Shown piece after piece: positions 16,346 to 25,248 of a stretch of 64,000 nucleotides of DNA; position 1 is the first letter of the stretch, and the number at the start of each line of letters is the position of its first letter. The stretch comes from Candidatus Geothrix odensensis (GTDB taxonomy: Bacteria; Acidobacteriota; Holophagae; Holophagales; Holophagaceae). The notes beneath the pieces were generated by a model. That model was not told the origin of the DNA. It searched no databases and saw only the letters and a list, made by a program, of their open reading frames with translations. Both the position numbers and the translations under genes were made by a program. The stretch covers positions 124,001-188,000 of the forward strand of contig JADKCH010000005.1 of the NCBI GenBank assembly GCA_016714685.1. The letters are read 5' to 3'.

Positions 16346-17563
16346 TCACTCGTACCGAAGCGCGTCGATGACATTCAGCCTCGCCGCCTTCAAGGCCGGC
16401 AGGAAGCCCGCCGCCACGCCCACCAGGCCACTGAAGCCCAGCCCCAGGGCCACGGCCCAGGTCTCGGTCACCGCGGGGACCTGGAACTTCTGCAGGATGG
16501 CGATGGCGCTCATGGCGAAGGCGACCCCGATGAGCCCGCCGAAGAAGGCCAGCACCATGGCCTCCACCAGGAACTGCCAGAGGATGTTGCGCTGGGTGGC
16601 GCCCAGGGCGCGGCGCACGCCAATCTCACGGGTGCGCTCGGTGACGCTCACCAGCATGATGTTGGAGATGCCGATGCCGCCCACCACCAGGGAGATGCTG
16701 GCGGCCACGGCGAGCAGGGCCGTGAGGATACCCGCCTGCTGGGTCTGCATCTGCACGATGTCATCCTGCTTGCGGATCATGAAGGGGTTGTCGTCCTTGG
16801 GGGCCGTCTTCATCCGCTGCCGGAGCAGGGCCGTGACCTCGGACTCGGCCAGCTCGGCTTTGCCTTCCTGGGCGCTGACCATGATCCGCTGGATCTTGTC
16901 GCGGCCCATGATCTTGCGCATGACCGTGGTGTAGGGCGCGACGATGAGGTCGTCCTGGTCGCCCCACATGCCCGCCCCCTTCTTCTCGAGGACGCCCACC
17001 ACCTGGAAGGGCAGCGCGCCGACACGCACCGTCTGGCCCACGGGATCCTCACCGTTGGGGAAGAGGTTGTCCTTCACGGTCTGGCCGATGACGCAGACCT
17101 TCGCCATGCCGCGAACCTCGGTGTCGGTGAAGAAGCGCCCCCCCTCCACCTCCCACCCGCGAATCTGGAGGAACTCGGGGCCCGTTCCCTGGACCTGGGT
17201 GACGTAGTTGCTGTTCTGGTAGATGATGGGCCGCGTGGTCTGCACGTGGGCCGAGGCGGCCACCACGCTGCTGCCGGACAGTTCCTGCTGGATCAGGGGC
17301 GGGTCACTCTCCAGCAGGATGTCGGAGCTGCCCATGGCCGACGGTCCGAACCGGTTGCTGCCCTGTCCTGGAAAGATGGTCAGCATGTTGGAGCCCATGT
17401 TCTGGATCAGGGCGATGGAGGCCCGCTTGGAACCCTCGCCGATGCCGATCATGGCGATGACCGCGCCCACGCCCACGATGATGCCGAGCATGGTAAGGAA
17501 GGCCCGCATCTTGTTGCGGGTGATGGCAAAAAGGGCAAGCTTCAGGAACTCCATCGGAGACAT
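16346..17563 (-). CDS. MacB/FtsX-type ABC transporter permease without ATPase domain
   Basis: 405 aa. N-terminal TM at ~15-45 (ALFAITRNKMRAFLTMLGIIVGVGAVIAMIGIGEGSK), a ~230-residue periplasmic MacB_PCD domain (ELSGSSVVAASAHVQT, GGRFFTDTEVRGMAKVCVIGQTVKDNLFP), then three TMs in an FtsX domain (SLVVGGIGISNIMLVSVTERTREIGVRRALGA, conserved loop, ending ARLNVIDALRYE). This is the permease half of a MacB-like exporter; the cytoplasmic ATPase must be a separate protein and is not adjacent. It follows the MacA-like adaptor gene on the same strand, after a 93-bp spacer holding a copy of its own 5' end. Confidence 0.9.
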   Translation of the reverse strand: MSPMEFLKLALFAITRNKMRAFLTMLGIIVGVGAVIAMIGIGEGSKRASIALIQNMGSNMLTIFPGQGSNRFGPSAMGSSDILLESDPPLIQQELSGSSVVAASAHVQTTRPIIYQNSNYVTQVQGTGPEFLQIRGWEVEGGRFFTDTEVRGMAKVCVIGQTVKDNLFPNGEDPVGQTVRVGALPFQVVGVLEKKGAGMWGDQDDLIVAPYTTVMRKIMGRDKIQRIMVSAQEGKAELAESEVTALLRQRMKTAPKDDNPFMIRKQDDIVQMQTQQAGILTALLAVAASISLVVGGIGISNIMLVSVTERTREIGVRRALGATQRNILWQFLVEAMVLAFFGGLIGVAFAMSAIAILQKFQVPAVTETWAVALGLGFSGLVGVAAGFLPALKAARLNVIDALRYE

Positions 17564-17573
17564 GCTCTACCCC

Positions 17574-17666
17574 CTACCGGTTCCACGAAATTGCAACGGG
17601 GCCTCGCGTATCGCCGCAGGCGATACCGAGAAAAGGGGCAAGTTTCAGGAACTCCATCGGAGCCAT
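17574..17666 (-). pseudogene. Truncated copy of the permease 5' end (or 30-codon leader)
   Basis: An ORF of 30 codons starts at ATG 17666 behind a strong GGAGGTCGACC ribosome site and reads MAPMEFLKLAPFLGIACG..., ending at TAG 17574-17576. Its first 11 residues mirror the real permease start MSPMEFLKLALF at 17563, and about 35 bases (17632-17666 against 17530-17564) match with few changes. It is either debris of a second permease gene lost by deletion or a small leader whose translation runs up to the permease start 11 bases later. Confidence 0.55.
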
Positions 17667-17679
17667 GGTCGACCTCCGG

Positions 17680-19245
17680 CTAACGCCGCCCGCCACCCAG
17701 GGGCACCGCGGCGCCTCCGGCCTGCTTCGGATTCTCGACGCCCACGAGGACCTGCAGCCCCTCCGTGATGCCTTCGCCCGACACCTCGGTGAACTGGCCG
17801 TCGGAGATGCCCGCCTTCACCACGATGGCCTTGGGCTTCCCGTTCTCCAGAACCCAGATGCGATCCTCGCGGCGGGCCACCATGCCGCCACGGCTGCCCG
17901 TGCCCGTCTGCGCGGCGGGTCGGGGTCCGCCGCCCATCACCGCGGGCTGGCCCAGGCGGGGGCCCTCGGTCTTCTTCTCGTCCTTGACGAAGGCGGCCGG
18001 GTTGAAGCGCAGGGCGGCATTGGGCACGCGGAGCACGTCGCGGCGCTGGTTGGTGCTGATGGTGACGTTCGCGGTCATGCCAGAGCGCAGGGCGAGGTTG
18101 CCCGTGAACTTCGGTCCCCCCAGCTGGCTGGCGCCACCGGGAATTCGCGCCAGGGATCTGGGATCACCGGCCGGGGCGGAGGCGCTGGCGGGCATGGCGC
18201 TCAGGGCGGGCCGGCCGCCGCCGGGGCGTCCACCCCCCTCGGCCAGGCGCTCCTTGAAGCGCTTCAGGAACTGGTCCTTGGTCACGCCCTGGGCAACCAT
18301 GCGGTCCTTCATGCGCTCCCAGGCCTGTTCGGGATCCGGCGCGCCTTCGGCCGTGGGGACTCCGCCCCGGCCACCGCCCCTGCCCTTCTCGGACGCCGGG
18401 GCGACCGGAGCCTTGCCATCCTCCTCTGAGCCAGGCAGGGACTCGTTGGGCACGATCATCTCGACCACATAGTTCACGACGTTCTGGGTCGTGATGGGTT
18501 CCTGGCGGACCAGGCTCACGGTGGCGGTGAACTGCTTCTCCGGCAGGCTGTCCACGGTGAAGAGGGCCCGCTGGCCCACCTTGACCTCGTCAATGTCGGA
18601 TTCGCCGATGTTCACCTGGACCTTCATCTTCGACAGGTCCTGGGCGATCTGGAACAGGTTCGGCGTGCTGAAGCTGGCAGCCACGGTCTGGCCCACATCC
18701 GCCAGGCGGGAGATGACGACGCCGTCCACCGGCGCGGTGATGTTGCAGTAGTCCAGGTTGGCCTTGGCTCGATCCATGGAGGCCTTGGCGTTCTCCATGT
18801 TGGCGACCGCGGTCTGGTAGGCCACCTGCTTGGCCTCCAGGTCCTGATCCGCCAGCAGCTTTTCAGCGGCGAGGCGCCTGGCCCGCTCGAACTGGCGCCG
18901 GGCGTCGTCCATGTTCGTCTTGGCCCGCTCCAGACCCGCCTTGGCATCCGCCAGCTGGGTCTCCCAGATGGTGGGGTCGATCTGGGCGATGAGCTGGCCC
19001 TTCTTCACGATGCTGTTGTAGTCCACGTAGAGCGCCGAGATCACGCCGGACACCTGGGTGCCCACGGCCACCTGCACCACCGGGCTCACCGCCCCAGTGG
19101 CATTGATGCGCTGGGTGATGTTGCCCAGTTCCACCTTGCCGGTCCGCCACTTGACCTCGTCCTTGGGCCGGGTCAGGACGTAGGCGGTACCGCCTGCCAC
19201 CACCGCGATGCCGATGCCAAGACCGATCCAGGTGTTCCGCTTCAT
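17680..19245 (-). CDS. MacA-like periplasmic adaptor (HlyD/RND-MFP family) with a Gly/Arg-rich insertion
   Basis: 521 aa from ATG 19245 (a GTG five codons upstream is possible). N-terminal anchor TM (TWIGLGIGIAVVAGGTAYVL), barrel-sandwich/lipoyl start GNITQRINATGAVSPVVQVAVGTQVSGVISALYVDYN, a coiled-coil hairpin around residues 95-165, lipoyl return YCNITAPVDGVVISRLADVGQTV, then the beta-barrel VNIGESDIDEVKVGQRALFTVDS. Between about residues 272 and 385 an unusual insertion (GRGGGRGG, then a helical WERMKDRM/FLKRFKERL pair, then Gly/Pro/Ala-rich) interrupts the barrel before LRSGMTANVTISTNQR. It would link a MacB-like permease to an outer-membrane channel. Family length is usually ~370-400, so the insertion explains the excess. 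Confidence 0.85.
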   Translation of the reverse strand: MKRNTWIGLGIGIAVVAGGTAYVLTRPKDEVKWRTGKVELGNITQRINATGAVSPVVQVAVGTQVSGVISALYVDYNSIVKKGQLIAQIDPTIWETQLADAKAGLERAKTNMDDARRQFERARRLAAEKLLADQDLEAKQVAYQTAVANMENAKASMDRAKANLDYCNITAPVDGVVISRLADVGQTVAASFSTPNLFQIAQDLSKMKVQVNIGESDIDEVKVGQRALFTVDSLPEKQFTATVSLVRQEPITTQNVVNYVVEMIVPNESLPGSEEDGKAPVAPASEKGRGGGRGGVPTAEGAPDPEQAWERMKDRMVAQGVTKDQFLKRFKERLAEGGGRPGGGRPALSAMPASASAPAGDPRSLARIPGGASQLGGPKFTGNLALRSGMTANVTISTNQRRDVLRVPNAALRFNPAAFVKDEKKTEGPRLGQPAVMGGGPRPAAQTGTGSRGGMVARREDRIWVLENGKPKAIVVKAGISDGQFTEVSGEGITEGLQVLVGVENPKQAGGAAVPLGGGRR

Positions 19246-19395
19246 GGTGCCAAGCTCCACATGTCAAAGGGTTGGGCGAACCCAACCTTTACCTTCGCAT
19301 AACGATGTATGGACCACCAGCCCAGGATCCCGGCGGAAGCCGAACGACCTCCTGCAGGGGCCGAACGGCGGGATCCGGGGATCGACCTGCAGCGG
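19246..19395. other. Gap between nuoN end and MacA-like gene start
   Basis: 150 bp upstream of the MacA-like gene and downstream of nuoN, both on the minus strand. A TTGCGGAAGG-like stretch is absent; I see no clear hairpin, and no convincing promoter hexamers. It should contain the promoter of the MacA/permease operon. Confidence 0.3.
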
Positions 19396-20895
19396 TCAGC
19401 GCAGGAGTCCGAGGCCATCCACCAGGGCGCGGCGGGTGAAACCATCCGCCAGGAAGGTCTGCAGGAAGCCGCCAGCCAGGACGAGGACGGCGCAAACCAG
19501 CACCGTGGCGCCGGCCAGAGGGGCATGGACCGCGGGACGATCCGAGGCCAGGCGCTCCGCTTCGGCACTGGGCGCCTGGAGGAAGAGGGCCACCAGGAAG
19601 CGCAGGTAGTAGTAGGCCGACACCAGGCTCGCCAGCACCCCGAGGATGGCCATGCCCACGTGGCCAGTGCTGACCAGCTCGCGGAAGATCATGTACTTGC
19701 CGTAGAAGCCGCCCATGGGAGGGATGCCGGCCAGGCTGAGCATGAAGATGGCCGCGGCCACGCCCATGGCCGGACGCTTCCAGCCCAGGCCGCGCAGATC
19801 GTCGAAGGTGGTCTTCTCGCCCACCAGCCCGAAGGCGGTCAGCAGGCCGAAGGCGCCCATGTTCATGGCCAGGTAGATGACGAGGTAGAACAGCATGCCG
19901 TTGTAGGCGGCGGGGGTGCCCGCCACGAGGCCCAGCAACAGGTAGCCGGCATGGCTGATGCTTGAATAGGCCAGCATGCGCTTCACATTGGACTGCACCA
20001 GGGCCGTGAGGTTGCCCAGGACCAGGGTCGCCACGGCCAGCACGGCCACCACGGCCTGCATCTTGACGCCCACCGCGCCCAGGGGGGCGAAGCTGCCGGG
20101 GAAGATGCGGAGCAGGGCGATCAGCGCCACGCCCTTGGTGGCCACGGACATGAAGCCCGCGATGGGGTGGGGCGAGGCCTCGTAGGCGTCCGGCGTCCAC
20201 TGGTGGAAGGGCACGGCCGACACCTTGAAGAGGAAGCCCATGAGCATGAGGGCGGCCCCGGTCAGGACCACGGGATCCAGCGCCAGCCCCTGGGCCTTCA
20301 GGACGAAGGCCGCGGCCGACAAGTCCAGCGTGCCGCTCAGCCCGTAGATCAGCACGCCGCCCATGAGGAAGCAGCTGGAGGCCACGGCCCCCGTGAGGAA
20401 GTACTTCATGCCGCCTTCGGAGCTCTCGGTGCGCGCCCGGACGGTGCCCACCATGGCATAGAGGGGGATGCTGAAGAGCTCAAGGCCCAGGAACAGGACC
20501 ACGAAGTGCGTGGTGGAGGCGAACAGGATCATGCCCGTCACCGAGAACAGCAGGAGGGAGAGGGTCTCCCCCTTCACCCAGCCCTCCTGGTGGAAGTGGT
20601 CCCAGCTCTGCAGGATGGCGAGCGCCGCGGCCACCAGCACGAAGATGCCGGTGAACTGGGCCAGCCGGTCCATGCGCAGCTGGAAGAAGCTCGGCTGGCC
20701 ACCGGTGTTCCAGAGGTCGGTCAGGTACCAGAAGCTGGCGCCGACGGCGAGCAGAGCCGTGCCGTACATGGCCGCCCGGATCCACTTCGCCGTGGCCTGG
20801 TCCTTGTCAAGGGACATGAGCGGGATCAGGCAGGCGCCCAGGGCCGGGATGATCAGCGGCAGCAGGGCCGCCCACTGGCTGGGGGTGAGGTTCAT
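19396..20895 (-). CDS. nuoN: NADH-quinone oxidoreductase subunit N
   Basis: 499 aa, ~14 membrane helices, antiporter-like (Proton_antipo_M) domain. Landmarks: ELFSIPLYAMVG with the key Glu, KYFLTGAVASSCFLMGGVLIYG, LMGFLFKVSAVPFHQWTPDAYEASPHP (conserved TM7 Lys), NLTALVQSNVKRMLAYSSISHAGYLLLG. Proton-pumping subunit of complex I's membrane arm. Its start overlaps the nuoM stop by 4 bp. Last gene of the nuoHIJKLMN cluster. Confidence 0.94.
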   Translation of the reverse strand: MNLTPSQWAALLPLIIPALGACLIPLMSLDKDQATAKWIRAAMYGTALLAVGASFWYLTDLWNTGGQPSFFQLRMDRLAQFTGIFVLVAAALAILQSWDHFHQEGWVKGETLSLLLFSVTGMILFASTTHFVVLFLGLELFSIPLYAMVGTVRARTESSEGGMKYFLTGAVASSCFLMGGVLIYGLSGTLDLSAAAFVLKAQGLALDPVVLTGAALMLMGFLFKVSAVPFHQWTPDAYEASPHPIAGFMSVATKGVALIALLRIFPGSFAPLGAVGVKMQAVVAVLAVATLVLGNLTALVQSNVKRMLAYSSISHAGYLLLGLVAGTPAAYNGMLFYLVIYLAMNMGAFGLLTAFGLVGEKTTFDDLRGLGWKRPAMGVAAAIFMLSLAGIPPMGGFYGKYMIFRELVSTGHVGMAILGVLASLVSAYYYLRFLVALFLQAPSAEAERLASDRPAVHAPLAGATVLVCAVLVLAGGFLQTFLADGFTRRALVDGLGLLR

Positions 20896-22496
20896 CGGTG
20901 CACCTCATGGGCGGCGGGTTCGGCATGGCCGTCCGGAGCCGGCTGGGCATGGGCGGGCGCCTGATGGACGGCTGGCTTGAGCACGAAGGTGCGGATCTCT
21001 GGCGCCTTGGCATCCTTCAGCAGGGCCGTGACGGGCGCTTCGCTGACGGCCACGAAGGTCCTGGGATGCACGCCCATCCAGATGATCAGCACCACCAGGG
21101 GCAGCATCACGGCGATCTCGCGGGCGTTCAGGTCGCTGTGGAGATGGTGGGTGCCGCTGTCCTCATCCTTGTTTTCGGGGCCCCAGAAGACCCGCTTGAA
21201 CATCCAGAGCATGTAGACCGCACCCAGCAACACGCCGGAGGTGGCCAGGCAGGCATAGAGTCGGCCCCAGCTGAAGCCGGAGAGGAAGGTGCCGTTCAGG
21301 ATCCAGAACTCGCCCACGAAGCCGTTGGTGAGGGGCAGGCCGATGGAGCTGAGGGTCACGATGAGGAAGAAGGTGGTGAACACGGGCATCTTCGTCACCA
21401 CGCCGCCGAAGTCGGCGATCATGCGCGTGTGGGCCCGGTCGTAGAGCATGCCCACCAGGAGGAAGAGCGCGCCGGTGCTGATGCCGTGGTTGAGCATCTG
21501 CAGCATGGCGCCCTGGGTGCCGATGACGGTGAAAGAGGCCAGGCCCAGCATCACGAAGCCCATGTGGCTCACGGAGGAGTAGGCCACCAGCTTCTTGATG
21601 TCCCGCTGCACCATGGCCACCAGCGCCCCGTAGACGATGGCGATGACGCTGAGGATGGCCAGGGGCTTGGCGTAGTGCATGGCCGCCTGGGGGAACATGG
21701 GGATGGCGAAGCGGATGAAGCCGTAGCCGCCCAGCTTCAGCAGCACGCCGGCCAGGATGACTGAACCGGCGGTGGGAGCCTGCACGTGGGCATCCGGCAA
21801 CCAGGTGTGCAGCGGGAAGAGCGGCACCTTGATGGCGAAGGCCACGGCAAAGGCGATGAAGAGCCAGCACTGGACGCTGAAGGGCAGCGTGGAGGCCGCC
21901 TGGCCCATGAGCGTCGGGTTGAACCCGCCGGCCTTGTTGGCCAGGTAGAGCAGCGCCACCAGCCAGAGCAGGGAGCCGCCCAGGGTGTAGAGGAAGAACT
22001 TGTTGGCGGCGTAGCGCCGCTCATCGCCGCCCCAGACCCCGATCATGAAGTACATCGGGATCAGCATGGCTTCCCAGAACAGGTAGAAGAAGAACAGGTC
22101 CTGGGCCATGAGGGCACCCAGCATGCCGGTCTCCAGCATGAGGAACAGGGCCGCGAAGGTGCCGATGCGGTCCTTCAGGCTGTTCCAGGTGCCCAGCATG
22201 GTGAGGGGCACCAGGAAGGTGGTGAGGAGCACGAGCCAGAGGTTCAGGCCATCCACAGTCAGGGCATAGTCCACGGGCAGGCCCACCAGGGTGAACCAGG
22301 GGGCGCGCTCGGTCACCACCGCTCCACCACGACCCAGGAGCCAGGCCAGACTGAGGACGAAAACCGCCAGGGCGCCCATGAAGCCCAGCATCCGGGAGAG
22401 GCGGCCCATTGCGTGGGGCAGTGCCAGGATCAGGAAGCCGAGCAGCGCCGGCGCGAAAACCAGGAAGGAGAGGGGATGGGAGGTCAGCCAGGTCAT
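20892..22496 (-). CDS. nuoM: NADH-quinone oxidoreductase subunit M
   Basis: 534 aa from ATG 22496 (MTWLTSHPLSFLVFAPALLGF); longer in-frame extension into nuoL is rejected. Contains LFFFYLFWEAMLIPMYFMIGVWGG (key Glu), KVPLFPLHTWLPDAHVQAPTAGSVILAGVLLKLGGYG, and the Lys helix REIKKLVAYSSVSHMGFVMLG-type segment (here RDIKKLVAYSSVSH). Antiporter-like proton pump of complex I. A ~60-residue charged/His-rich C-terminal tail (QAPAHAQPAPDGHAEPAAHEVHR) is longer than usual. Confidence 0.94.
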   Translation of the reverse strand: MTWLTSHPLSFLVFAPALLGFLILALPHAMGRLSRMLGFMGALAVFVLSLAWLLGRGGAVVTERAPWFTLVGLPVDYALTVDGLNLWLVLLTTFLVPLTMLGTWNSLKDRIGTFAALFLMLETGMLGALMAQDLFFFYLFWEAMLIPMYFMIGVWGGDERRYAANKFFLYTLGGSLLWLVALLYLANKAGGFNPTLMGQAASTLPFSVQCWLFIAFAVAFAIKVPLFPLHTWLPDAHVQAPTAGSVILAGVLLKLGGYGFIRFAIPMFPQAAMHYAKPLAILSVIAIVYGALVAMVQRDIKKLVAYSSVSHMGFVMLGLASFTVIGTQGAMLQMLNHGISTGALFLLVGMLYDRAHTRMIADFGGVVTKMPVFTTFFLIVTLSSIGLPLTNGFVGEFWILNGTFLSGFSWGRLYACLATSGVLLGAVYMLWMFKRVFWGPENKDEDSGTHHLHSDLNAREIAVMLPLVVLIIWMGVHPRTFVAVSEAPVTALLKDAKAPEIRTFVLKPAVHQAPAHAQPAPDGHAEPAAHEVHR

Positions 22497-22504
22497 CGCC
22501 CCAC

Positions 22505-24412
22505 CTACTTCAGGAAGACATAGAGGAGGACCGCGGTCCCCAGCGCCATGCTGAGCGCGTAGTTGCGCACCCGGCCGGTCTGCAGGAGGGCGGTGAAGTC
22601 GCCGAAGACCCGCGTCAGCGCGCCCGGCAGGTTCACCCCCACGCCGTCGATGAGGATCACGTCGAAGAGCTTCCAGAGCAGGTTGCCGAACCAGCGGATG
22701 GGCCGGAGCAGGTAGAGCTCCACGCCCTCGTCCACGTAGTACTTGTTCAGCAGCAGGTTGTGCACGAAGGGGAACTTCGCCGCGAAGGCCAGCTCGGGGG
22801 CCGGGCCATTCCTGAAGGTCTTCCAGCCCAGGAAGCCGAAGCCGAGGCCGAGGCCCGTGGAGATGACGGCAAGCAGGACGGCCGGCCCCTCGTGGTGGCC
22901 GTGGGCCGCATGGGTCTGGCCATAGGTCAGGGCCGGCTTCAGCCATTCACCTACGGCAAAATGGCCGCCGAAGGCCTCGGGCACGCCCCAGAAGCCCCAG
23001 AACAGGGAGCCCAGGGCCAGGACCATCAGGGGCAGGGTCATGGTCAGGGGGCTCTCGTGGGCATGGTCGTAGGCGTGGTGGTCGCGCGGCTCGCCCCAGA
23101 AGGTGAGGGCCATGAGCCGCCACATGTAGAAGCTGGTGCAGCAGGCGCCGATGACGCCGATCACCCAGAGGGCCGGGGACTTCAGGAACGCCAGGTAGAG
23201 GATCTCATCCTTGCTGAAGAAACCCGAGGTGCCGGGGAAGCCCATGATGGCGATGGTGCCTGCGACCATCGTGATGAAGGTGATCCTGGTCTTGTTCCTC
23301 AGCCCACCCATCTTGAAGAGGTCCTGCTCGTGGTGCATGGCGTGGATCACGCTGCCCGCGCCGAGGAAGAGGAGGGCCTTGAACCAGGCGTGGGTGAAGA
23401 CATGGAAGAAGCCCGCGGCGAAGCCCGAGGCGCCCAGGCCCAGGAACATGTAGCCGAGCTGGGAGACGGTGGAGTAGGCCAGCACCTTCTTGATGTCGCG
23501 CTGCACCAGGCCGATGGTGGCGGCGAAGAGCGCCGTGGCCCCGCCCACCCAGGCCACCACGTCCATGGTGATGGGCGCCAGGGTGAACACCGGCGCCAGG
23601 CGGCAGATCATGTAGATGCCGCTGGTGACCATGGTGGCCGCGTGGATGAGGGCGCTGACGGGGGTGGGGCCCGCCATGGCGTCCGGCAGCCAGAGGTAGA
23701 GGGGCAGCTGGGCGCTCTTGCCCGTGGCCCCGAAGAACAGCATGAGGGTGGCGAAGGTGAGGACGCCGAAGCCCACTTCAGGGGCCAGGTGCCCCGCCTG
23801 GGTGAGGATGTCCGACACCGTCAGGGTGCCGAAGGCGGCGAAGAGCACCATCATGCCGATGGCCACGCCCAGGTCGCCCACGCGGTTGGTGAGGAAGGCC
23901 TTGAGGCCCGCGTCGGGCGCGAAATCAGTCTCGTAGAAGTAGCCGATGAGCAGGTAGGAGCAGAGACCCACGCCCTCCCAGCCCACGAACATCAACACCA
24001 AGCTCGAGCCCAGCACCAGGGTCAGCATGAAGAACACGAAGAGGTTCAGGTAGCAGAAGAAGCGATAGTACCCCTCGTCCTCGTGCATGTAGCCCACCGA
24101 GTAGAGGTGGATGAGGAAGCCGATGCCCGTGATGACCAGCATCATGGTGCCGCTGAGGGGATCGATGGCCAGGCTGAAGGGGACGCTCAGGGACCCGGTG
24201 GCCATCCACTCGCCGTAGTTCAGCACCAGGCGATGATCGGGCGTGCCCTTCATGGCCAAGAAGGCCGAGGCCGCCAGGAGCAGGGAGCCGAGGACCGCCC
24301 CCAGTCCCACGACGGTGACGGCGCCCTTGCCGGCGCGCTTCCCGAGCAGGCCGTTGAAGGCCGAGCCCAGCAGGGGGAGGATCGGAATGAGCCAGTAGTA
24401 CTTGTTCATCAC
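22505..24412 (-). CDS. nuoL: NADH-quinone oxidoreductase subunit L
   Basis: 635 aa. N-terminal Proton_antipo_N segment (MATGSLSVPFSLAIDPLSGTMMLVITGIGFLIHLYSVGYM), the Glu helix LVLMFVGWEGVGLCSYLLIGYFYE, TGKSAQLPLYLWLPDAMAGPTPVSALIHAATMVTSG, DIKKVLAYSTVSQLGYMFLGLG, and the C-terminal lateral helix region (WKLFDVILIDGVGVNLPG). Long lateral-helix proton-pumping subunit; length fits. Eight bases separate it from nuoM. Confidence 0.95.
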   Translation of the reverse strand: MMNKYYWLIPILPLLGSAFNGLLGKRAGKGAVTVVGLGAVLGSLLLAASAFLAMKGTPDHRLVLNYGEWMATGSLSVPFSLAIDPLSGTMMLVITGIGFLIHLYSVGYMHEDEGYYRFFCYLNLFVFFMLTLVLGSSLVLMFVGWEGVGLCSYLLIGYFYETDFAPDAGLKAFLTNRVGDLGVAIGMMVLFAAFGTLTVSDILTQAGHLAPEVGFGVLTFATLMLFFGATGKSAQLPLYLWLPDAMAGPTPVSALIHAATMVTSGIYMICRLAPVFTLAPITMDVVAWVGGATALFAATIGLVQRDIKKVLAYSTVSQLGYMFLGLGASGFAAGFFHVFTHAWFKALLFLGAGSVIHAMHHEQDLFKMGGLRNKTRITFITMVAGTIAIMGFPGTSGFFSKDEILYLAFLKSPALWVIGVIGACCTSFYMWRLMALTFWGEPRDHHAYDHAHESPLTMTLPLMVLALGSLFWGFWGVPEAFGGHFAVGEWLKPALTYGQTHAAHGHHEGPAVLLAVISTGLGLGFGFLGWKTFRNGPAPELAFAAKFPFVHNLLLNKYYVDEGVELYLLRPIRWFGNLLWKLFDVILIDGVGVNLPGALTRVFGDFTALLQTGRVRNYALSMALGTAVLLYVFLK

Positions 24413-24416
24413 ATCC

Positions 24417-24746
24417 TCACTGCTTCAGGCTCGCGGCCCGGTCCGAGTCGGTGGTGTCCCGGTGACGGTAGAGACCGATGACCAGCGCCAGGCCGACGGC
24501 CGCCTCGCAGGCGGCCACGGCGATGATGAAGAGGTAGAACACCGTGGCCTGGCTGTCCCCCCCGCGGAAGCGGGCGAAGGCCAGGAGGGCGACGTTGGCG
24601 GCGTTGAGCATGAGTTCCACGCCCATGAACTGCATGAGCAGGGTGCGCCGCAGCAGCACCGCCGCCAGACCGATGGCGAAGAGGAGGAGGGCCACGACCA
24701 GGTACCCCTGGAGGCCGCCTTGGAGGATCGCGTCCATGCCGCTCAT
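24417..24746 (-). CDS. nuoK: NADH-quinone oxidoreductase subunit K
   Basis: 109 aa from the ATG at 24746, which is embedded in the nuoJ stop (TGATG coupling). Three helices: LQGYLVVALLLFAIGLAAVLLRR, LLMQFMGVELMLNAANVALLAF with the two buried Glu/functional residues (GVELMLNA), and FYLFIIAVAACEAAVGLALVIGLYRH (conserved Glu in ACEAAVGLA). MrpC-like proton path subunit of complex I. Confidence 0.94.
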   Translation of the reverse strand: MSGMDAILQGGLQGYLVVALLLFAIGLAAVLLRRTLLMQFMGVELMLNAANVALLAFARFRGGDSQATVFYLFIIAVAACEAAVGLALVIGLYRHRDTTDSDRAASLKQ

Positions 24747-25240
24747 CACAGGTTCCTCTTAGTCAAGGCGACCGCGCCGATCATGGCCGCCAGCAGCAGC
24801 AGGCCCGCGACCTCAAAGCCCAGCAGGTGGTCGGCGAAGAGGGCCACGCCCACCTTCTGCAGGGTCATGGCCTCGGGAACGGCGGCGCCGCTCTGGGCCA
24901 GGGCCTTCAGGCCGGGCGAGGCCAGCACGAGCTTCACGGCGCCGAAGGCAAGGGCGGCGACCAGGGCCACCGAGACCCACCGTTGCACGGGGCGGGAGGA
25001 CTGCGCCTTCTCCTCCTCGTGGCTGTTCAGCATCATGATCACGAAGAGCACCAGCACCATGATGGCGCCCGTGTAGACGATGATCTGCAGCGCCGCGGCC
25101 ACGGGATTGGCCAGCAGCACGAAGAGCCCGGCCACGCCGAAGAAGGCGGCCACCATGAACAGGCCCGCCACGATGACGTTCTTCTGGAGCAGCATCCCGA
25201 GGGCGCCGAGGAGCGTGATGAGGGCGAAGGTGATGAACAT
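24746..25240 (-). CDS. nuoJ: NADH-quinone oxidoreductase subunit J
   Basis: 164 aa from ATG 25240 (MFITFALITLLGALGML). Five hydrophobic segments; the family motif VAAALQIIVYTGAIMVLVLFVIMMLN is intact (TM3 with the pi-bulge region), and the C-terminal helix GFEVAGLLLLAAMIGAVALTKR is typical. Two bases of stop overlap with nuoK. Membrane-arm subunit near the quinone site. Confidence 0.93.
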   Translation of the reverse strand: MFITFALITLLGALGMLLQKNVIVAGLFMVAAFFGVAGLFVLLANPVAAALQIIVYTGAIMVLVLFVIMMLNSHEEEKAQSSRPVQRWVSVALVAALAFGAVKLVLASPGLKALAQSGAAVPEAMTLQKVGVALFADHLLGFEVAGLLLLAAMIGAVALTKRNL

Positions 25241-25248
25241 GGCCGCTC

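Noticed and set aside
16346..19245. Complete MacAB exporter
   Set aside because: The permease has no ATPase domain and no ATPase gene is adjacent, so only a MacA/FtsX-type pair is claimed.
22409..24481. 690-aa plus-strand open frame opposite nuoL
   Set aside because: Antisense to an intact complex I gene; composition is Glu/Gly/His-rich shadow.
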